NCBI GenBank assembly: GCA_945829425.1
Contig: CALZUQ010000021.1
Location: forward strand, 1-45,663
Origin: an uncultured bacterium
GTDB taxonomy: Bacteria > Bacteroidota > Bacteroidia > Bacteroidales > Bacteroidaceae
DNA length: 45,663 nucleotides
Direction: 5' to 3'
Positions 41,449 to 45,663 of this stretch are shown piece by piece; positions within the stretch are counted from its first letter, which is position 1; each line of letters opens with the position of its first letter. The position numbers and the translations under genes were made by a program. The notes under the pieces were generated by a model, which had not been told where the DNA came from, ran no database searches, and saw only the letters and a program-made list of their open reading frames with translations.

Positions 41449-42507
41449 ATGAGTAAGAATGTGAATCAAATACTTGATGCGATAAAGGAGAATACATTAG
41501 ATGGTACAAATATTTCTACTTCCTTGCAAAACAAAAAATGGATGATAGATGAGTGTACTTATAAGATTCTTGAAAGTAAAATAACCATAACTGACAGTTA
41601 CATAGTAGACAACGAGCATCAAGTTTTTCTTTTATCAGTGGAGGATGATGGAAATGTCAGTGAATTCTTTGCGACATTTGGATATGATGACAATTTTGCA
41701 TATACAAGTTTGGAAGATATCGGTTTCGTTTTCGCTCATTTCTTATATCTGATAAAAGAACAGAAGATACCATGTAATCGCAATGTTACTACAGAATCCT
41801 TTCTAGAAGAATATCTTTTCACAGGCGATGATGTTAGTATTGAACAGTTGCATGAATTTCTGCCAAAGTGCTATGGAATTTTCAATTCTTACCTGATAAA
41901 AGAACAACTGCCTACACAAAGACAAGAACGACAGCTGTTCATAATAAAGATACTATATGAACATGTAATACAAGATGGTTCACAACGGGTACTTCATTTT
42001 GGAAATGACACTTTAGTAGCCTATAATAATGTATTGAACAATGCCTGTAAGCATATCCCGATAGAAGACGTATTTTTAAGTCTCCTCGAAAAGAAATACA
42101 AGTTCTGTTATCTTGATTTATTTAGATGCATTGAACGTTTGTTTATTGTTTCAATGACGCACGAGTTTGCAAATACGCTAAATAGTAGCATCAATAAGGA
42201 ACAAATTGCAAGTTTTGTAAAGAAGTATGCAGGAAATGGTCATCAGGAATGTCAAATTCATTATTTGTTCACATTACTGCCTGTATCTATAACAGATGTT
42301 GCTTCAAGTGCATTTACAGGAAATGTAAATGTTAGTAAATTGTTTTATGAAACCAGAAATAATATCGTTCATTATCAATTATCAGAAAGTTCTCATGAAA
42401 ATTATTCGGAGGATCAATGGGATTCACTTATACGATTTTGTTTGCTTGCTATAAATTTCCTGTACACAGAATTTGATAGTTATTTAAATGAAATACCCGA
42501 AATATGA
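41449..42507 (+). CDS. HEPN-motif protein, 352 aa
   Basis: Near the C-terminus, FYETRNNIVHYQLSE contains R303-NNIV-H308, the R-x4-H motif of HEPN RNases, within a helical domain (residues about 205-345). The N-terminal part (about 1-130) has a beta-rich stretch (DSYIVDNEHQVFLLSVEDDGNVSEFFATFGYDD) reminiscent of ApeA-like N-terminal domains. HEPN proteins commonly cleave RNA in abortive infection or toxin-antitoxin systems. It follows the DGQHR-like gene by 2 bp and overlaps the pyruvyl transferase gene by 4 nt (ATGA). Confidence 0.7.
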   Translation: MSKNVNQILDAIKENTLDGTNISTSLQNKKWMIDECTYKILESKITITDSYIVDNEHQVFLLSVEDDGNVSEFFATFGYDDNFAYTSLEDIGFVFAHFLYLIKEQKIPCNRNVTTESFLEEYLFTGDDVSIEQLHEFLPKCYGIFNSYLIKEQLPTQRQERQLFIIKILYEHVIQDGSQRVLHFGNDTLVAYNNVLNNACKHIPIEDVFLSLLEKKYKFCYLDLFRCIERLFIVSMTHEFANTLNSSINKEQIASFVKKYAGNGHQECQIHYLFTLLPVSITDVASSAFTGNVNVSKLFYETRNNIVHYQLSESSHENYSEDQWDSLIRFCLLAINFLYTEFDSYLNEIPEI

Positions 42508-43658
42508 AAATCGGAATACTTACTCAACCGCTTCATGCGAATTATGGAGGCCTGTTGCAGAACTATGCTTTGCAGCAGGTGCTCCTGCGTGCAGGTCATC
42601 AAGTAGAGACAATTGACTGGTTTTACCCATCCGCCAATACATTGCGAGAAAGGCTATATAGAATCAAAAGGAAGGTGCTGTCGGTTTTCTTTCCCGATAA
42701 ATATCCGAAGCTGAGGTATAAGATTACTGAGGAAGAAAGGATGGTTATCCAGCGTAATACCAACCACTTCATTTCGTCGTATATCAATCATACCGAAAAA
42801 GTGCGCTCCAAAGAAGGGTTCATTGCGAAGGCCAAGGAAGGAAACTACGATGTATATGTCGTTGGTAGCGACCAGTGTTGGCGACCTCGTTATAATTCGT
42901 TCCTTTCTTCCATGTTCTTAGATTTTGTAAAGGACGAAAAGGCGAAGCGTATTGCCTATGCTGCCAGCTTTGGTACCGACCAATGGGAGTTTACACCTAT
43001 GCAGACGGAGATATGTGCTCCACTTGCTCGGCAGTTCGATTTTGTGTCTGTTCGGGAAGATTCTGGCATAAAGCTATGCAAAGAACATCTTGGTGTTGAT
43101 GCCATTCATGTGCTCGACCCAACCTTGTTGCTTACGAAGGAAGACTATATCCGTCTTATAGAAGCTGAAAAAGAGCCCAAAGCCCAAGGAACTCTTTTCA
43201 ACTACATCCTTGATCCAGATGCTATAAAATCAGCATTTATCAAAAAAGTGGCAAAAGAGAAAGGACTTACAACCTTCCAAGTTCTGCCAAGGTGTCAGGA
43301 GGAAACCCGAACAAAGCAGGACGTTAAGAACCATATAGAAGATTGCGTGTTCCCAGGAGTCACTTCATGGCTTCGGGCTTTCATGGACGCAGAAATGACC
43401 ATTGTCGATAGTTTCCACGGTATGGTCTTCTCCATCATCTTCAACAAGCCATTCTGGGTTATAGGCAATGTCAATAGAGGAATGTCTCGCTTCACCTCTT
43501 TACTAAAAGTCTTTCACCTTGAAGACCGATTGCTGGAGGCTAATCAATTGCAGGAAGTGGATATTGACCGCCCTATAGATTGGCAATCCGTCAATTCCAT
43601 CGTTGAGCAAAAGCGCAATGAATGTATAAATCTGTTATTAACAGAGCTTTCAAAATAA
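42504..43658 (+). CDS. Polysaccharide pyruvyl transferase family protein
   Basis: 384 aa. Starts KIGILTQPLHANYGGLLQNYALQQVLLRAGHQVETIDW, the family N-terminus. VYVVGSDQCWRPRYNS, ERIAYAASFGTDQWE-like AKRIAYAASFGTDQWEF, FVSVREDSGIKLCKEHLGVDAIHVLDPTLLL and TIVDSFHGMVFSIIFNKPFWVIGN are further family motifs (the conserved SFH near the C-terminus). It would transfer pyruvate from phosphoenolpyruvate as a ketal to a sugar, giving an acidic polysaccharide. It is in the middle of the operon, next to the iron-sulfur protein often found with it. Confidence 0.93.
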   Translation: MKIGILTQPLHANYGGLLQNYALQQVLLRAGHQVETIDWFYPSANTLRERLYRIKRKVLSVFFPDKYPKLRYKITEEERMVIQRNTNHFISSYINHTEKVRSKEGFIAKAKEGNYDVYVVGSDQCWRPRYNSFLSSMFLDFVKDEKAKRIAYAASFGTDQWEFTPMQTEICAPLARQFDFVSVREDSGIKLCKEHLGVDAIHVLDPTLLLTKEDYIRLIEAEKEPKAQGTLFNYILDPDAIKSAFIKKVAKEKGLTTFQVLPRCQEETRTKQDVKNHIEDCVFPGVTSWLRAFMDAEMTIVDSFHGMVFSIIFNKPFWVIGNVNRGMSRFTSLLKVFHLEDRLLEANQLQEVDIDRPIDWQSVNSIVEQKRNECINLLLTELSK

Positions 43659-43659
43659 T

Positions 43660-43806
43660 ATGCCAAAAGTAAGTATCATAGTGCCTGTATATAAGGCGGA
43701 GAAATATCTGCATCGATGTGTTGACAGTATTCTCGCACAGACCTTCAGAGATGGGGAGTGCATCCTTGTGGATGTTTACATTGATAAGCCCATAAATAAC
43801 AAATAA
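43660..43806 (+). pseudogene. Truncated family 2 glycosyltransferase fragment
   Basis: An open frame of 48 codons: PKVSIIVPVYKAEKYLHRC and VDSILAQTFRDGECILVDV, then an unrelated tail and stop. The first 40 residues nearly equal the start of the intact glycosyltransferase at 44705. It is a partial duplicate that keeps no catalytic DxD, so it is probably non-functional. Confidence 0.8.
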
Positions 43807-43813
43807 TAAAATT

Positions 43814-44700
43814 ATGAAACACGCTTATTGCATAATAGCTCATAATGAGCCTGATTTGCTGCGAACTTTAATTAAGAGTATTGATGACAAAAGAAATGAC
43901 ATTTTCTTATTGATAGATAAAAAAGCAGATTTTAGCAAATTTAAAGACATACGTCCCCAATTTTCAAATATGTATTTTGCAGAACCTGTAAATATCAAAT
44001 GGGGGGGGTAAGTCAGATAGAGGCAGAATATTCTGTTTTTGAATGCGCTTTCAAGCATGGTCCTTATTTAATTTACCATCTTATCTCTGGCGTGGATTTG
44101 CCTATTAAAACACAAGACTATATCCATAATTTCATTATGAAGCATCCTCACACAGAATTTCTATCGATACAATTTGATGATGAAACTAATCATAATATAG
44201 AGTTGAAGACACGATATTACCATTTCTTAATTAGATATGCAAGACATCCAAACTTTCGTATAAGGAAAATTGCAGCTTATATACGGTCATATTCAATAAG
44301 ATTTCAACAATTGATAGGCGTTAAGCGGCATTATCCAATGAAACTCTATAAGGGAGCTAATTGGTGTAGTATTACTAATGAACTTCTTGAGTATATTTTA
44401 TCAAAAAAGAACGATGTGTTATCAATGTTTAGACATACATTCTGTTGTGATGAGATATTTCTCCAGACTTTGGTATGGAATTCAGGATTTAGAACACATG
44501 TTTATCATTATCAAGGGAAATACTCATCGTTAAGAGAAATAGACTGGGGAAAAGGGAATCCTTATACATGGGGGGCTGATTCTCAAGAATTATCTAAAGA
44601 ACATGACCTTTCTACTCTAGTAAAAAGCAAGAACCTTTTTGCAAGAAAGTTCAGTATGAGATACGATTGGATTATCAAAGAGGTAGAATCTATAATCTGA
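43814..44700 (+). pseudogene. GT14-like (core-2/I-branching type) glycosyltransferase, frame-interrupted at G8
   Basis: The N-terminal part KHAYCIIAHNEPDLLRTLIKSIDD (65 codons) ends at a stop right after a G8 run. The second part starts in the next frame with VSQIEAEYSVFECAFKHGPYLIYHLISGVDLPI and runs to 44700. Joined, they give about 295 residues of a beta-1,6-N-acetylglucosaminyltransferase-like enzyme, where the WGG-SQ-E block is continuous. Nine G (or six) would restore the frame. This is either a phase-variable gene caught OFF or a sequencing error in the homopolymer. No other damage is visible, which favours a switch. It would add or branch a sugar of the surface polysaccharide. Confidence 0.82.
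44001..44008 (+). repeat. G8 homopolymer in the GT14-like gene
   Basis: Eight G directly before TAA; changing to nine or six restores the full-length reading frame. Confidence 0.9.
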
Positions 44701-44704
44701 CAAT

Positions 44705-45634
44705 ATGAATAAAGTAAGTATCATAGTGCCTGTATATAAGGCAGAGAAATACCTGCACCGATGCATTGATAGCATCCTCGCACAGACTTTCACGGATTGG
44801 GAGTGCATCCTTGTGGATGACGGCAGTCCTGATGGGTCGGGAGCAATATGCGATGAGTATGCAGCAAAAGATGCTCGCATACGGGTAATTCATAAAGAGA
44901 ATGGAGGTGTCAGTTCCGCAAGGAATATGGCTATGGGCATAATTACAGGCAAATGGCTTACTTTTGTTGATTCCGATGATTGCCTATATAATAATGCTCT
45001 TCAGAGATGGATTGGAGTTGCAGAGAATAACAATTTGGACTTGACACAATGCCATTTCAACCGAGAGTTTACGGCAGGTCAAGTTGTGAACTATGAGACA
45101 GAAGTACTTTCTGCAATAGAGTATGCCGACTCTGAAAATTATCTAACATGTGTTTGGGGAACGTTGTTCAAGACTTCTATCATTCAGGAGCATTCCCTTC
45201 GATTTAATGAAAAAATAAGACTTGGAGAAGACCAAATTTTTCTTCTCAACTACATGCAATATTGCTCAAGAATCCAGCGCATAGGCGATGTGCTCTATTT
45301 CTATCGAGACAATGACCAGAGTGCGGTTAATAATCCGAAACCAGAATATGAAATGGCATCTGTAAGGGCATTCAAGGAACTGAAACGGAACAATCCCATT
45401 GCCAAGAAACGTTGCGATGCGATGATGCTGAGTTGGTTTGTTTCATTAGTTCTGTCATCTCAAACGCCTGCAAGTTTATTGAGAAATTTATACAAGGATG
45501 TAAATCTGGAGTATCTGAGTCCAAGAGCCCATACAGTAGATAAGATGGCCTATTATCTCATGAAAGTGAATATTCCATTTGCAGTAGTTGTATTACGTAC
45601 CATATATAATATCCTTAATTCCGCAACACTTTGA
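44705..45634 (+). CDS. Family 2 glycosyltransferase
   Basis: 309 aa. NKVSIIVPVYKAEKYLHRCIDSILAQTFTDWECILVDDGSPDGSG and VIHKENGGVSSARNMAMGIITGKWLTFVDSDDCLY give the GT-A nucleotide-binding site with a DSDD motif. RLGEDQIFLLNYMQY follows, including the conserved ED pair. It would transfer a sugar in surface polysaccharide synthesis. Its first 40 residues are nearly repeated in the fragment at 43660-43806. It begins 4 bp after the GT14-like gene stop. Confidence 0.95.
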   Translation: MNKVSIIVPVYKAEKYLHRCIDSILAQTFTDWECILVDDGSPDGSGAICDEYAAKDARIRVIHKENGGVSSARNMAMGIITGKWLTFVDSDDCLYNNALQRWIGVAENNNLDLTQCHFNREFTAGQVVNYETEVLSAIEYADSENYLTCVWGTLFKTSIIQEHSLRFNEKIRLGEDQIFLLNYMQYCSRIQRIGDVLYFYRDNDQSAVNNPKPEYEMASVRAFKELKRNNPIAKKRCDAMMLSWFVSLVLSSQTPASLLRNLYKDVNLEYLSPRAHTVDKMAYYLMKVNIPFAVVVLRTIYNILNSATL

Positions 45635-45663
45635 TTTAACTTTATTTATAAGTTCCTGAGCAA

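Overview
The window looks like a chromosomal segment of a Bacteroidales bacterium, most likely Prevotellaceae. Three things point there: the gene families (Porin_10-type putative porin, DUF4468, DUF3127, UpxY, smalltalk protein, HU-like proteins with acidic tails), a thrA-apgM-like-thrC cluster, and several promoters of the Bacteroidetes form (TTTG about 19-21 bp upstream of TAnnTTTG). Species assignment is inference.

Region 1 (1 to about 23.9 kb) is conserved housekeeping sequence. It holds tRNA-Ser(GGA), a TrmH-type RNA methyltransferase, a DUF3127 protein, dnaN with a DnaQ-like exonuclease, a CNNM/CBS membrane protein, a DUF1846 protein, tRNA-Leu(TAG), the ACT/PFL pair, recA, an HD-domain protein, a putative porin, a DUF4468 protein, thrC, an ApgM-like enzyme, thrA and a COG2509 FAD protein. 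A short palindromic repeat (AGGTGGG...CCCACCT around an ATTAATAGAA-type loop) recurs in at least seven intergenic places here and was not seen further on.

Region 2 (about 23.9 to 36.3 kb) is an accessory island rich in repeats. It starts with a broken SMEK-like gene. A tyrosine recombinase follows, then a 237-bp segment bounded by perfect 26-bp inverted repeats and containing a canonical promoter that currently points away from the next gene. That gene is a UpxY-type NusG antiterminator, so this is very probably an invertible ON/OFF promoter for surface polysaccharide, read here in the OFF orientation. Next come a smalltalk/HU-like pair; a two-gene SIR2 unit whose proteins share an N-terminal IHGGNNQ-type motif and which sits behind five GTAC-centred palindromes spaced exactly 23 bp apart; an uncharacterised two-gene unit; a Panacea-type toxin-antitoxin candidate; and a putative AbiC-like abortive infection gene lying between two copies of a 76-bp repeat with transposon-like ends. 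Hexanucleotide tracts (GTTAAG/GTCAAG), about 90-150-bp TGAACGC...GCGTTCA elements and CCGTGTCC elements fill the gaps. One hexamer tract lies in frame inside the SIR2 gene.

Region 3 (36.3 kb to the end) is an AT-rich surface-polysaccharide locus. It encodes a Wzx-like flippase, GT2 glycosyltransferases, an F420-dehydrogenase-beta-like iron-sulfur protein, a polysaccharide pyruvyl transferase and a GT14-like transferase split by a G8 tract. Another G8 tract ends the iron-sulfur protein gene and could switch its C-terminus. A tightly packed pair, a DGQHR/ParB-like protein and a protein with a HEPN-type RNNIVH motif, lies within the polysaccharide genes and may be an undescribed defence module.

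Together, regions 2 and 3 look like a phase-variable surface and phage-defence island, with variation possible at promoter inversion, poly-G slippage and repeat recombination.
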